The notes under the pieces were generated by a model. That model was not told the DNA's origin, made no database searches, and was given only the letters and a program-made list of their open reading frames with translations. The position numbers and the translations under genes are program-made. Positions 23,383 through 32,457 of a stretch of DNA of 64,000 bases are shown in pieces. The DNA is taken from positions 248,001 through 312,000 of the forward strand of contig JADKDU010000003.1 of assembly GCA_016714495.1 (NCBI GenBank), written 5' to 3'. The first letter of the stretch is position 1. Every line of letters begins with the position of its first letter. The stretch comes from Hyphomonadaceae bacterium. Its GTDB lineage: Bacteria > Pseudomonadota > Alphaproteobacteria > Caulobacterales > Hyphomonadaceae.

Positions 23383-24416
23383 CTACTCGTCCGCGTCCAG
23401 CCCGGCGAAGATCGGCTTTTCGGGCGGATGCTCGCGGCCGTCATGCTCAAGCTGGCGGGCGCCGGCGAGGATGCCGAACATGCCGTAATTGCCTTCATGG
23501 CAGGCGTATTCGTAGACCGGCTCGCTGGAGGCGCGCAGGACCTGCTCGCCGCTCCAGGGCTGGGTGTAGATCGAGTCATCCTCAACGCGGAACTGGTAGA
23601 GGATCTCGTTGTCCTTCCAGCGCGTGAAGCGTTCAATCGCCTTGCCTGTGGCCGTGATGTGCGGGCGCTGGTCCTGGCGGACGTTGATGGTTTCAACAAC
23701 GAGCGTGTCGCCCTCTACCAGGCGACCGAGTCGCCGCCGAAATTGCGCAGGGCTTCGGGACCATGCCTGGCCTCGGCCGCCGACTTGAAGATCGGGATCA
23801 CGCGCGCTTCGTGTATCATCTCGGCGTCGATCATCAGGTGCGAGTGCGTCTGAACGAGCTGGAAGTTGTTGTTGTACATGCCGTTTCCGAAGACCGGGCC
23901 TAGGCGGGCGTAGGAGACGCAACGCTCCTGCACTGGACGGCCTTCGGGGCCGTCATAGGTGACCTTGAAGCCCGGGCGCTTGCCCGGCTTGTACGGGATC
24001 AGGCCGTCGGCGGGACTGGTGACCCAAGCCGTGCGGATGTCATTGCCGACACGCGCGTAGTCTGAGCCGGGATCCATCCAGAAGCGGTTATAGCCGCGAG
24101 CCGGGTTCTTGTCGGCGAGCAGCTTGTCACTCGACTCCTTGTCAAGCTTGGAGGCGCCGGCCTCGTCCTGCGTCGCCAGCGTGTAGCGGTTGCGCGCCAG
24201 CAGCTGGGCCGCCTCTTCCTCGGTGACTGTCACCTTTGATGCTGAAGACGCGCGCTGAAGCGAAGTCAGCGAGGCGTTGGTCCAGACGCCGCTGAGTTCG
24301 GGGGCGCCCCAAGAGGTGCGCGGCGGCGCATAATTGCCTGCCGCTTGCGCGGATGCGGCGCCCGACCCAGCCGCGATCGCGGCGACAGCGGCAAATGCCA
24401 GCAGATAGCTTTTCAT
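23383..24416 (-). pseudogene. exported protein paralogue 3 of 3, frameshifted
   Basis: Starts at 24416 with a GGGAGAGG ribosome site and signal peptide MKSYLLAFAAVAAIAAGSGA. The first 233 residues match paralogues 1 and 2 down to FGGDSVAW. There a single lost base (expected TGG-TAC-GAG, present TGG-TAG-AG) gives a stop at 23715. The rest of the family sequence, EGDTLVVETINVRQDQRPHI through AGLDADE, continues in the next frame to 23383. With one base restored, the length equals that of the intact copies. It may be a true null copy or an assembly error. Confidence 0.85.
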
Positions 24417-24589
24417 GATTTTCCTCTCCCTCGCCGGCATTTTTGGTCGGCTTTTGAAGAGGAACGTACACCCATGCCGTGCGGGAAGCCATCGGCTCAG
24501 CAAGTTGTGCTAAAAATGGCGGCGGGCCGTGAGGGCGAGGAAAAAGTCCGGCGGATGCGCGCGGGGTCTTTTATTCAGCGTATTTCCGG

Positions 24590-25285
24590 TCAGACGACCG
24601 CAGTGCTGGCGATATCCAGATAGATTGCAGCGAAGTGGCAGGAGGCGGCGGCGACAACAAAACCATGCCAGATCGCCGAATTGAACGGCAGCTTCTTGTT
24701 GACGTGGAAAATGACGCCGATCGTGTAGAGGATGCCGCCGGCGGCCAGCAGGCCGAGGCCTAGCGGCGACAGGGTGTGCATCAGCTGGTCAAAGATCGAC
24801 AGCGCCGCCCAGCCAAGCATCAAATACATGCCGATATAGACGCGGGGGGCGTTCCAGCGCGCCAGCAGGTTCATCGCGACGCCAGAGAGGGCGACGATCC
24901 AGACCGCGGCGAGCACGGTCCACGCCATCGGGCCGTCGAGCTTGGCTAACATGAACGGCGTGTAAGACGCGGCGATCATCACGAAGATGCCCGAGAGATC
25001 GAAGCGCTCAAGCAGCTTCGACAGCTTCTCGTTGGTGTTCGAATTGTACAGCGCCGAGCATCCGAGCATGGCCAGAAGGCCAGCGGAATAGACGACCAGC
25101 GCGGCCGTCAGCTTCACCGAGCCCGAGTTGGCGGCGGTGGTGACAAGGAGAAAACAACCGATCAGGGCGAGGACGATGCCCACCACGTGGACAATGACGT
25201 CGGCAAGCCATTCTTCGCGGCGCGACTGGGGATACCAGTATGCGTCGACCGCTTCGGCCTTCGCGAGAGAAACGTGTATGCTCAT
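24590..25285 (-). CDS. hemolysin III (PAQR/TrhA) family membrane protein
   Basis: 231 aa from the ATG at 25285 (MSIHVSLAKAEAVDAYWYPQ); a longer frame upstream has no membrane or family sequence. It has seven hydrophobic segments typical of hemolysin III/adiponectin-receptor-like proteins, including the EEWLADVIVHVVGIVLALIG opening, the NEKLSKLLERFDLSGIFVMI segment and the C-terminal WHGFVVAAASCHFAAIYLDI with conserved His. Homologues influence membrane fluidity homeostasis; the haemolytic activity is mostly historical. Confidence 0.9.
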   Translation of the reverse strand: MSIHVSLAKAEAVDAYWYPQSRREEWLADVIVHVVGIVLALIGCFLLVTTAANSGSVKLTAALVVYSAGLLAMLGCSALYNSNTNEKLSKLLERFDLSGIFVMIAASYTPFMLAKLDGPMAWTVLAAVWIVALSGVAMNLLARWNAPRVYIGMYLMLGWAALSIFDQLMHTLSPLGLGLLAAGGILYTIGVIFHVNKKLPFNSAIWHGFVVAAASCHFAAIYLDIASTAVV

Positions 25286-25699
25286 ATCGATCCGCCCTTC
25301 TTGGCTGGGGCTTCGAGTTGAATGTCCGGACCACGCGCCGGTTCCGATGCGAACATCAGGCCAGTCAACACGGGCGGCAGTACGTCCCGATTGCGGCGAA
25401 CCGCGCACGGTATTCAGACATGTGGGGACGCTTTCGCCATCAGCATGAACCCGCATTCAGACAAGGTGCGGATCGCTGGCGCAGTGTGTCATTTACGCAG
25501 CGGTTCCTGAACTTCGCGAAAGGATGCCATCTGCCCGTCCGGAGCGGCGCGACCACTCTTCGAACTCGATTCGGATGATACCTGATGATGGTTGAAACCG
25601 GCTGTCGGAGATCGATGAAATTCGCCGGATCGGCACGGACTCGTGCGCCAAGCGATGCTGCAAACGCGCAATCACAGAGGCGCGCGAAAACTGTTCCGC
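25286..25699. other. intergenic region hemolysin III / mgtC-like
   Basis: About 410 bases between divergent genes. Open frames here have no family resemblance and overlap on both strands. No promoter, RNA or repeat was recognised. Confidence 0.4.
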
Positions 25700-26308
25700 A
25701 TGCGGACCCGGCCTATTTCGACAGCCATGGACGAGACGTCGACTTTTGTCATGTCACTGCGCAGCTGGACGCCGGAATGGATCATTGCCATCCGGCTGGG
25801 GCTGGCGTGCGTGCTAGGCGGGCTGATCGGACTGGAGCGCGAGATCGGCAATCACGACGCCGGACTGCGCACGCATATTCTTGTGGCGCTGGCGAGCTGC
25901 GTGTTCACGCTGGTGGCGTGGGAACTGTATCAGCACATCCGGTCGATCGAGCAGCCGGCGACAGGCGACCCAGTGCGGATCATCGAGGCGGTTACAGCGG
26001 GCGCGGGGTTCCTGGCCGCCGGGATCATTTTCCAGTCGGGCGCGAAGGTGCACGGGCTAACGACCGGGGCCGGCGTCTGGACGGCGGCGGCGATCGGGGT
26101 GGCGTGCGGTTCGGGCGCCTATGCAATCGCCGGGATCACGACAGTTCTGGTGCTGATCGTCCTTTTCGGCCTCGGGGTCATCAAGAAAAAAATGGGGTGG
26201 GACGCCGAAGGCGTTCCAGATGACCGCATGAAAAATCCAGCCGTTCCAACGTCTGCCCTAGAGCTGCCGCAACAGCCACAGCTGAGCGAGTCCAAGCGAC
26301 CGCCATAA
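25700..26308 (+). CDS. MgtC/SapB family inner-membrane protein
   Basis: About 202 aa from 25700 (ATG at 25727 is an alternative, MDETSTFVMSLRSW). The family core is clear: LGGLIGLEREIGNHDAGLRT, VTAGAGFLAAGIIF, then KVHGLTTGAGVWTAAAIGVA with hydrophobic segments between. MgtC-type proteins modulate magnesium adaptation or the F-ATPase in pathogens; in free-living bacteria the role is unclear. The C-terminal tail after IKKKMGW is hydrophilic and short, without the extra cytosolic domain of some MgtC proteins. Confidence 0.9.
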   Translation: MRTRPISTAMDETSTFVMSLRSWTPEWIIAIRLGLACVLGGLIGLEREIGNHDAGLRTHILVALASCVFTLVAWELYQHIRSIEQPATGDPVRIIEAVTAGAGFLAAGIIFQSGAKVHGLTTGAGVWTAAAIGVACGSGAYAIAGITTVLVLIVLFGLGVIKKKMGWDAEGVPDDRMKNPAVPTSALELPQQPQLSESKRPP

Positions 26309-26318
26309 CGGTCGCAGG

Positions 26319-27138
26319 TCAGGGTTGGGCGAAGGGAAGGCTGACCGTGCTGCCTGCCCTCAGGCGTTCGCCGGCTTGGCCAGTCAGAGCCAGTTCGGCG
26401 TTGAGCAGGGCAATCAGAATATCACACTCCCGACCGGAAGTCAGGGCGTTGTCCGTGGCCCAGGCATTGATCGCCGCTCCCGGGCCTCCCGCATTTAGGG
26501 CTGCGGACGCCAGCGCCAGGATGTCCTGGCGGGTTGGATGATCCTGCGGCGCTGGCGCAGCGACGCCCGCTTTCATAGCACTCCAGCTGGCGACCATGTA
26601 GCGCGTGAACGCCGGCCCCACGCGGCTGACAGTATCTTCCGCAAAAGCGTCGGTGCGAGCCATCTGGTTGCAGGCTTCGGCGCCATAGACCCCTGTACGC
26701 TCACAAACAGATCGCGGCGGGTGGTCAGCAGCGCCCGTATCTTCTCGGACCGGCATCCCTCATGCGGTCCGCGTATTTTTCCTTGAGCGTAACGGCGAAG
26801 GTCTTGCCTGCCAGCCCGGCGTCCCGCTCGGTCTGGTCTCCCTTTACGGCGGCGACGGTGGCGTCCACGAGGATGGCGAACTCATCGGGAAAGTCCTGGC
26901 TGACTTGCCGGTATACCTGGACACCCGCGACCTTGAACGATCGCATCGCTCCATCGACCTTGTTGCGGAGATCCGGCTCATCGCCCGTCACGATGTCGGA
27001 CGCTTCTGGAACAGGTTCAGCCAGCGCTTCCACAGGCGGGCGAGCAGACGGCTCGGTCGGCTCGGCGGGCGAACTGGAAGGGCTGCAGGCGCATAGCGCG
27101 CAAGCGGCCGCAAGCTGTGTTATCAAACTTGCATTCAT
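26319..27138 (-). pseudogene. lipoprotein of unknown function with two apparent frameshifts
   Basis: Starts at 27138 (GGGGACG ribosome site) with a lipoprotein-type signal, MNASLITQLAAACALCACSP. The frame runs through TFAVTLKEKYADRMRDAGP, then stops. Restoring one base near 26746-26748 gives EKIRALLTTRRDLFVSVQG. Restoring another in the C-run at 26690-26693 leads into VYGAEACNQMARTDAFAEDT and on to the stop at 26319. The sum is a plausible 273-residue protein. No family recognised. Two base losses within 60 bases could be decay or consensus errors. Confidence 0.65.
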
Positions 27139-27262
27139 GGCGACGTCCCCTTGCCGAGCGCCCCTCAGATGAAAGCGCGATTGCGCGGTAAAACGGGACA
27201 GCGACCTGCGGATGTTGCGGGCCTGCTTGCGTGGGCCATCCCCCCGCTCTACTCCCGCGCCC

Positions 27263-27934
27263 ATGACCGAGCTTTCCAACTGGGCTGCACGAGAAACGCC
27301 GGGGCTTGCCGCACTGGATGGCAACCGCGTGCGGCTGGAGCCGCTGGATTGGGATAGCCACGGCGCTGGCTTATTCGCTGCGGTTGGCGGAGAGACCAAT
27401 GCGGGCATCTGGGAGTGGATGCCGGTCGGGCCGTTCCTTGCCCGTGAAGACCTACGGAATTTCCTGGCGGCTATGCGGCAGACGGAACGCTGGCGGACAA
27501 TGGTGATTCGCGCGCGCGCCTCCGGCGAGATTCTCGGCATGGCGACCTACATGCACATCCGCGAGACGCAGGGCAGCGCCGAGATCGGTTGCGTGGCGTT
27601 CGGGCCGAAGCTGAAGCGTTCGACCGAAGCGACCGAAGCGCTGGCGTTGATGGCCGGGCATGTCTTCCAGCTTGGCTATCGCCGCTATGAGTGGAAGTGC
27701 AGCAGTCGGAACCTCGCCTCGATTCGCGCCGCGGCGCGATTCGGCTTCACGCTGGAAGGCGTGTTCCGGAACGACATGGTGGTGAAGGGAATGTCCCGCG
27801 ACACCGTGTGGCATTCGATTATTGACAGTGAATGGCCGGTTCTGAGCCAAGCGTTGGACCAGTGGCTTGCACATGACAATTTTGCGACCGATGGTGGCCA
27901 AGTAGGGACGCTCGAATCCTTTCGGCAAGGCTGA
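27263..27934 (+). CDS. GNAT N-acetyltransferase (RimJ/RimL-like)
   Basis: 223 aa from the ATG at 27263. Acetyltransferase fold of the RimJ/RimL type: RVRLEPLDWDSHG near the N-terminus, GEILGMATYMHIRETQGSAE (strand 4), FGPKLKRSTEATEALALMAG (acetyl-CoA binding helix), and YEWKCSSRNLASIRAAARFG with LEGVFRNDMVVKG. The family acetylates protein N-termini, amino groups of small molecules or antibiotics; the substrate is unknown. The stop overlaps the next gene, so they are coupled. Confidence 0.9.
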   Translation: MTELSNWAARETPGLAALDGNRVRLEPLDWDSHGAGLFAAVGGETNAGIWEWMPVGPFLAREDLRNFLAAMRQTERWRTMVIRARASGEILGMATYMHIRETQGSAEIGCVAFGPKLKRSTEATEALALMAGHVFQLGYRRYEWKCSSRNLASIRAAARFGFTLEGVFRNDMVVKGMSRDTVWHSIIDSEWPVLSQALDQWLAHDNFATDGGQVGTLESFRQG

Positions 27935-28782
27935 TGATCACAGGTCTGGACCACGTTCTTATCGTGTGCCCGTCGATCGACGACGGCGAGTATGCGTACA
28001 CCGCGCTGCTTGGGCGCGAGCCTGACTGGCGTTCGACCGATCCGGGCGGATCGGCGACCGTGATCTATCAGCTTGAGAACACGGCGCTCGAGATCATGTC
28101 GCCGCAGGGCGGCGGTCCGCTGGCGCGGCGGCTGCATGGCATGATCGATCAGGACGGCGCTGGCCTGAAGTCTCTGATCTTCGCATGCGATGATCTTGCC
28201 GACGCGCGTTCGACATTCGATCGACGCGCCTTGAAGCCGGACGAGATTGTGGACGGGGAAAGCATCGATCCCCATTCGGGCACGGCGCGTTACTGGTCGC
28301 GCATGCGACTGGACGAACAGGCCACGCATGGCGTGCGTATCTTCGCCCTGCAACGCAAGTTGCCCGATCCTATGACGTACAAGAACGCGAAGCCGAATGC
28401 GGTTTCTGGGCTCGACCACGTAGTGATCAACACGTCGAACCCGGACAGGGCGACGGCGCTCTATGGCGCGCGGCTGGGGCTTCGCCTGGCGCTCGACCGG
28501 TCCAACCCGGACTGGGACATGCGGCTGATGTTCTTCCGCGTGGGGCAGCTCACCATCGAGCTGGCGCACAAGATCTCGGCCGGCGTCGGCAATGCGCCAG
28601 ACAAGCTGTGGGGCCTGTCCTGGCGCGTACCGGATATCGACGCGGCGCATGAGCGGCTGGTTGCGGCCAATTTCGCGGTGACGTCGATCCGAGCGGGCCG
28701 GCGGGCGGGGACGAAAGTATTCACGGTGCGGGACGGGACGCTGAACGTGCCGACGCTGGTGCTGTCGGCCGAGCCTGCGTAG
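27934..28782 (+). CDS. VOC/glyoxalase-like protein with two domains
   Basis: 282 aa with two VOC modules: GLDHVLIVCPSIDDGEYAYT (residues 4-23) and GLDHVVINTSNPDRATALYG (about 157-176). The N-terminal half also resembles glyoxalase-3-like domains (DGESIDPHSG). VOC proteins bind a divalent metal and isomerise, dioxygenate or sequester small molecules. Its start overlaps the stop of the GNAT gene. Confidence 0.87.
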   Translation: MITGLDHVLIVCPSIDDGEYAYTALLGREPDWRSTDPGGSATVIYQLENTALEIMSPQGGGPLARRLHGMIDQDGAGLKSLIFACDDLADARSTFDRRALKPDEIVDGESIDPHSGTARYWSRMRLDEQATHGVRIFALQRKLPDPMTYKNAKPNAVSGLDHVVINTSNPDRATALYGARLGLRLALDRSNPDWDMRLMFFRVGQLTIELAHKISAGVGNAPDKLWGLSWRVPDIDAAHERLVAANFAVTSIRAGRRAGTKVFTVRDGTLNVPTLVLSAEPA

Positions 28783-28834
28783 GCGGCGCTGACGCCCTCT
28801 CCACATCTGGCGCGTCCCGTTCTATACCGCACCC

Positions 28835-29662
28835 ATGAAACCGTTCACGACCCTTACCGGAACCGCCGCGCCGCTGCCGCTTGCGAACATCGACACCGAC
28901 ATGATCATTCCCAAGCAGTTCCTGAAGACAGTCTCGCGCGAGGGACTGGCCAAGGGCCTGTTCTATGAGCTGAAGACAAAGCCGGACGGATCGCCCAATC
29001 CCGACTTCGTGCTCAACAGGCCAGCCTATGCCAAGGCGTCGATCCTGATCGCCAAGGAGAACTTCGGCTGCGGCTCCTCGCGCGAGCATGCGCCGTGGGC
29101 GCTGCTGGACCAGGGACTAAGCTGTGTGATCGCGCCGAGCTTCGCCGACATCTTCTACAATAACTGTTTCAAGAACGGGCTGCTGCCAATCGTGCTGCCG
29201 CGTGACGTGGTCGAGCGCCTGATGGAGCAGGCGGGCGGGCCGAACCATGTGTTCAGCATCGACCTCGCCGCGCAAACTGTAACAGCGCCCGATGGCAGGG
29301 TGCACAGCTTCGACATGGACGAAGGTCGAAAAGCGAGCCTGCTGGCCGGCCTCGATGAGATCGGCGAGTCGCGCCAAGGAAGAACCAAAGGCGGACGCCG
29401 CAGCGACGGCGAAAGTCGACCCGAAGGTTGCAGCCGAAGAGGCCAAGGCCAAGGTGCTGGCCGACGCGCTCGCAACGCAGAAGCCGGAGTTCGATGCGGC
29501 GCTGGCGGCGAACGACGCAGAGAAGTTGGACGATCTTGCAGACGCCGGAAATGGCTGGGCGCTCTTGCATCGCGGACAGAACCGGTTGTCGTCGCAGGAC
29601 TTCTCGCAGCAGCAGGGCGGCTTCGAAGACATGGAGGCTGCGGCCGACAAGGGCGTGGCTGA
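28835..29662 (+). CDS. leuD: 3-isopropylmalate dehydratase small subunit, 3' end replaced
   Basis: The first about 177 residues are a normal LeuD: NIDTDMIIPKQFLKTVSREG, the swivel-domain motif KENFGCGSSREHAPWALLDQ, and FADIFYNNCFKNGLLPIVLP. The family sequence stops at LLAGLDEIG near base 29365, where about 20-25 C-terminal residues (normally an LTL-containing helix ending in a PWL-like tail) are missing. After that the frame runs through unrelated Arg/Gly-rich sequence that is an out-of-frame reading of a Sel1-repeat gene. LeuD forms isopropylmalate isomerase with LeuC, not present here; leuB lies at 32458. Whether the altered end is functional is unknown. Confidence 0.85.
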   Translation: MKPFTTLTGTAAPLPLANIDTDMIIPKQFLKTVSREGLAKGLFYELKTKPDGSPNPDFVLNRPAYAKASILIAKENFGCGSSREHAPWALLDQGLSCVIAPSFADIFYNNCFKNGLLPIVLPRDVVERLMEQAGGPNHVFSIDLAAQTVTAPDGRVHSFDMDEGRKASLLAGLDEIGESRQGRTKGGRRSDGESRPEGCSRRGQGQGAGRRARNAEAGVRCGAGGERRREVGRSCRRRKWLGALASRTEPVVVAGLLAAAGRLRRHGGCGRQGRG

Positions 29663-29960
29663 GGCGCAGTTCTGGCTGGGCGCGAAGCTGGCCTATGGCC
29701 GCGACGGCTACCCGCTGAAGCCCAACTCAGGCCTGATGATGATGGAACGCGCGGCACGGCAAGGACATGTGCAGGCAATCCTCGGCGTCGGCCTGATGTA
29801 CGAGCAGGACTCATTCATGAGCGACAAGAAAAAAGCGCGCGAATGGTATGAGCGCGGGGCAGCGCTCGGATCGACGGACGCGAAGTCGGCGCTGGACAGG
29901 ATGAATGGCGGCGCGCCGGCGACGCCTGAAGAGCTGCAGGAACTGGACGAGAGCCACTAG
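29366..29960 (+). pseudogene. Sel1-repeat protein, 5' part missing (fused to leuD)
   Basis: From the junction near 29366 the second frame encodes a good protein: an Ala/Lys-rich coil (AKVDPKVAAEEAKAKVLADA), then Sel1-type TPR units such as GVAEAQFWLGAKLAYGRDG and KKKAREWYERGAALGSTDAK. No start codon or signal sequence of its own is visible; the frame simply emerges from within leuD. The simplest reading is that a deletion, or an assembly join, fused leuD to the 3' part of this gene. Confidence 0.75.
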
Positions 29961-30322
29961 CTCTTGTCGTCATCGTTCACGTGCAGGGCATGCAGTACGC
30001 GGTGAAGCACCGGCGCAAGAATGATGCCGGAAACCAGCACAAGAACCAGGCCGCAGCCGAGCGCGTAGAAACCGGCGAACAGCTTGCCAGCTTCAGTGTG
30101 AAGTTCGGGCGCGACTGGCCCCATGCCGCCGAGCAGCATGGCGGAGTTCAAGAAGGCGTCGATCCACGCCATGCCTTCGATTTCCTGATAGCCGTACATC
30201 CCGACCGCAAGCGCAAGCGCCACGATTATGAGCGCCGCCAGCAGGTTGGTGAACATGCGGCCGGCGAAACTGGCGCCGGAAGCCATCGGCTCCGTCTTGT
30301 GGTCGAACTTGAACAGCGCCAT
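29957..30322 (-). CDS. small two-helix membrane protein with pore-like loop
   Basis: 121 aa. Two long hydrophobic helices (LLAALIIVALALAVGMYGYQ and AGFYALGCGLVLVLVSGIIL) flank an amphipathic segment, WIDAFLNSAMLLGGMGPV. The layout resembles two-helix potassium channels, with GGMGPV where a selectivity filter would be, but the canonical TVGYG is absent. Small proteins of this kind recur in alphaproteobacteria as hypothetical proteins. Function unknown; the ion-channel idea is inference. Confidence 0.75.
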   Translation of the reverse strand: MALFKFDHKTEPMASGASFAGRMFTNLLAALIIVALALAVGMYGYQEIEGMAWIDAFLNSAMLLGGMGPVAPELHTEAGKLFAGFYALGCGLVLVLVSGIILAPVLHRVLHALHVNDDDKS

Positions 30323-30379
30323 TGACGTGCCTCTCCGGTCCCAACGAGCGGACAGTATCCGCCCGTTGGGTGGGGAGGT

Positions 30380-31384
30380 TCAAGTCACGGCGGTTCTGGC
30401 GGGGGTTTGGCCCCTGCTCTCTTTTGTTTCGGGACGCGCGGCGGCGCGGAAGGCCTTTACGGTGAGCGGAATGCCGACCTCGAAGGGCGTGGCGTCGGAC
30501 CAGAAACGGTGGGCGAATTTGGTCGCGTCGACATGGTAGGGGCGGTTCCAGGTGAAGCGCATTTCGACGCATTCACGCAGGAAGGGCGAGAAAAGCCCAA
30601 TGATGCGTAGGCCGAGCGTGGGCATCGCCATGAGCTTCAGTTTCTGGCCGATGGCGGCGGCGCCGATCTGAAGGAGCTGGCGTGGCGTGCGGGTCGGCGC
30701 GCAGGGGACGTGCCAGGCCTGGTTGAAGGCGTCGTCGGGCGCATCGAGCAGGCTGACGGCGGCGCGGGCAATGTCGGGCACATAGGCGAAGGCGTGGGGC
30801 TGGTCGGGCGACATGATGAGTTGCGCGGTCTTGCCTTGCGCGATCAGGCCGAGGCCGGTTTCGCCAATGTGCGAACGATCCACGCCGGGACCGTAGAAAT
30901 CGGGCGCGCGCAGGGCGGCCCATTTCACGCGGCCTTCACGGCCGGCCTCCATCCACATGCGCGTTATTTCCGAACGGACGGCCGGCTTGTGGCCGTAGGC
31001 TGTGAGCGGCGCGTCTTCGTGGATCGGGGTGTCGTCGTGCGGGCCGTACATATACATATTGTCGATATGGACGATGCGGGCGTTGGCCGCTTCGGCGGCG
31101 GCGAGGAAGTTGGCCATGGCTTTGGGCCAGACTTCTCTCCAGATCCTGCCGCTGTATTCGACGCCAATGGTGATGACGGCCTGCTCGGCGCCGGTCATGG
31201 CGCGGAGAACGCTCTGCGCATCCATCACATCGCACGGCATGAACTCGACGCCGGCGGGGAGACTGGCTGGGCGCTTGCGCTGGACGACGCGGATGGACTG
31301 GCCGCGATTACGGAGGACCTCGGCCGTGGCGGCGCCCGTGGGGCCGTAACCGAAGATGGTGATTGGTCCCTTCGCGTTTGTCAT
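30380..31384 (-). CDS. NAD(P)-dependent epimerase/reductase-like protein
   Basis: 334 aa from the ATG at 31384. Rossmann fold with the dinucleotide motif ITIFGYGPTGAATAEVLRNR, then IVHIDNMYMYGPHDDTP in the SDR active-site area, and PHAFAYVPDIARAAVSLLDA typical of extended or atypical SDR/NmrA-like proteins. The substrate is unknown. It is divergent from a LysR regulator 77 bases away, which often controls such a neighbour. Confidence 0.85.
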   Translation of the reverse strand: MTNAKGPITIFGYGPTGAATAEVLRNRGQSIRVVQRKRPASLPAGVEFMPCDVMDAQSVLRAMTGAEQAVITIGVEYSGRIWREVWPKAMANFLAAAEAANARIVHIDNMYMYGPHDDTPIHEDAPLTAYGHKPAVRSEITRMWMEAGREGRVKWAALRAPDFYGPGVDRSHIGETGLGLIAQGKTAQLIMSPDQPHAFAYVPDIARAAVSLLDAPDDAFNQAWHVPCAPTRTPRQLLQIGAAAIGQKLKLMAMPTLGLRIIGLFSPFLRECVEMRFTWNRPYHVDATKFAHRFWSDATPFEVGIPLTVKAFRAAARPETKESRGQTPARTAVT

Positions 31385-31460
31385 CGTCGTTTCCTTCTCT
31401 GTTGACAGGAAGGTAGGCGCGGAATGATTATATCCGAAATGCATAGTTGGTATTCATAAT

Positions 31461-32441
31461 ATGCGTGACGTGCATCTTTCTTCAATCGACCTCAATCTGC
31501 TACCGGCGCTCGAGGCGCTGCTGAAGCGGAAGAATGTGAGCCATGCAGCCGCGGATGTCGGGCTCAGTCAGCCGGCGATGAGCCGGGCGCTGGCGCGACT
31601 GCGCGAGGTGCTGGGTGATGTGCTGCTGATCCGTGCGCCGGGCGGCGGATACGCGCTCTCCCCAAGGGCGGAAGCGTTGGCGGGACATCTGGCCGGAGCA
31701 CTCGATCAGGTGAAAGCGGTCTTCCAGCCGCCAAGCTTCGATCCGGCGCAAGTCGAGCGGACGATACGGATCGCAGGCGCGGACACGCATACGATCCTGC
31801 TGGCGCCGGCGCTGATGGCCAAATTGGCGGAAGACGCGCCGGGGATCGATGTGAAAATAGAGAGCTACGGGCCTGACCTGATCCAGCGGATGGAGACGGG
31901 GCGCCTCGATCTTGCCTTCGCGGTCACGACCACGCCGCTGCCGCCAGGCGCGCGCAGCGAGACCTATGCCAGCGACAAGCTCGCGCTGGTGATGCGGCGG
32001 GATCATCCGATGGCGAAAAATAAATGGACGATCGAGGATTATGGCCGCTGGCCTCAGGTCGGCATCTCGATCATCGGCGATGCCGGGTCCGACATGGATG
32101 CGCAGCTTGCGCGCGTTGGCGTGCACAGGCGAATGGCGCTGGTGACGCCGAGCTTCATGGGAGCGGTGGCTGCGGTGGCGCAGACAGACATGGTGACGAC
32201 GATCAGCCGCGTTTTCGCGCAGAAGTTTGCGGACCCGTTCGACTTGATCCTGAAAGAACCGCCGCTGCCGGAGACGCGGCTCGACCTCACCGTCGTGTGG
32301 AGCCATGTGCGGGCGGCGGACCCGGTTCTGGCCTGGGTGAGGGGCGTGATCCGGGATGCGGCGAGAGAGACCATGGATATCGGCCCATCAGGCCGGTTTC
32401 CCGCCGGGCGGAAAGGCTCTAAGACGCCTGCCAGAAACTGA
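31461..32441 (+). CDS. LysR-family transcriptional regulator
   Basis: 326 aa. The N-terminal winged helix-turn-helix reads LNLLPALEALLKRKNVSHAA then GLSQPAMSRALARLREVLGD. The effector-binding domain follows (IRIAGADTHTILLAPALMAK). It is divergently placed next to the NAD-dependent epimerase-like gene at 30380-31384, the most likely target. It sits 17 bases upstream of leuB, so read-through is possible. Confidence 0.93.
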   Translation: MRDVHLSSIDLNLLPALEALLKRKNVSHAAADVGLSQPAMSRALARLREVLGDVLLIRAPGGGYALSPRAEALAGHLAGALDQVKAVFQPPSFDPAQVERTIRIAGADTHTILLAPALMAKLAEDAPGIDVKIESYGPDLIQRMETGRLDLAFAVTTTPLPPGARSETYASDKLALVMRRDHPMAKNKWTIEDYGRWPQVGISIIGDAGSDMDAQLARVGVHRRMALVTPSFMGAVAAVAQTDMVTTISRVFAQKFADPFDLILKEPPLPETRLDLTVVWSHVRAADPVLAWVRGVIRDAARETMDIGPSGRFPAGRKGSKTPARN

Positions 32442-32457
32442 CGGGCGGACCTGATCC

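Noticed and set aside
26319..26756. Independent gene starting MPVREDTGAAD
   Set aside because: Its first part is a frame-shifted reading of the upstream lipoprotein; the plausible protein runs across three frames from 27138.
29366..29662. LeuD fused to a novel Arg/Gly-rich domain as a genuine bifunctional protein
   Set aside because: The added sequence is an out-of-frame reading of a Sel1-repeat gene with good protein sequence in the other frame.
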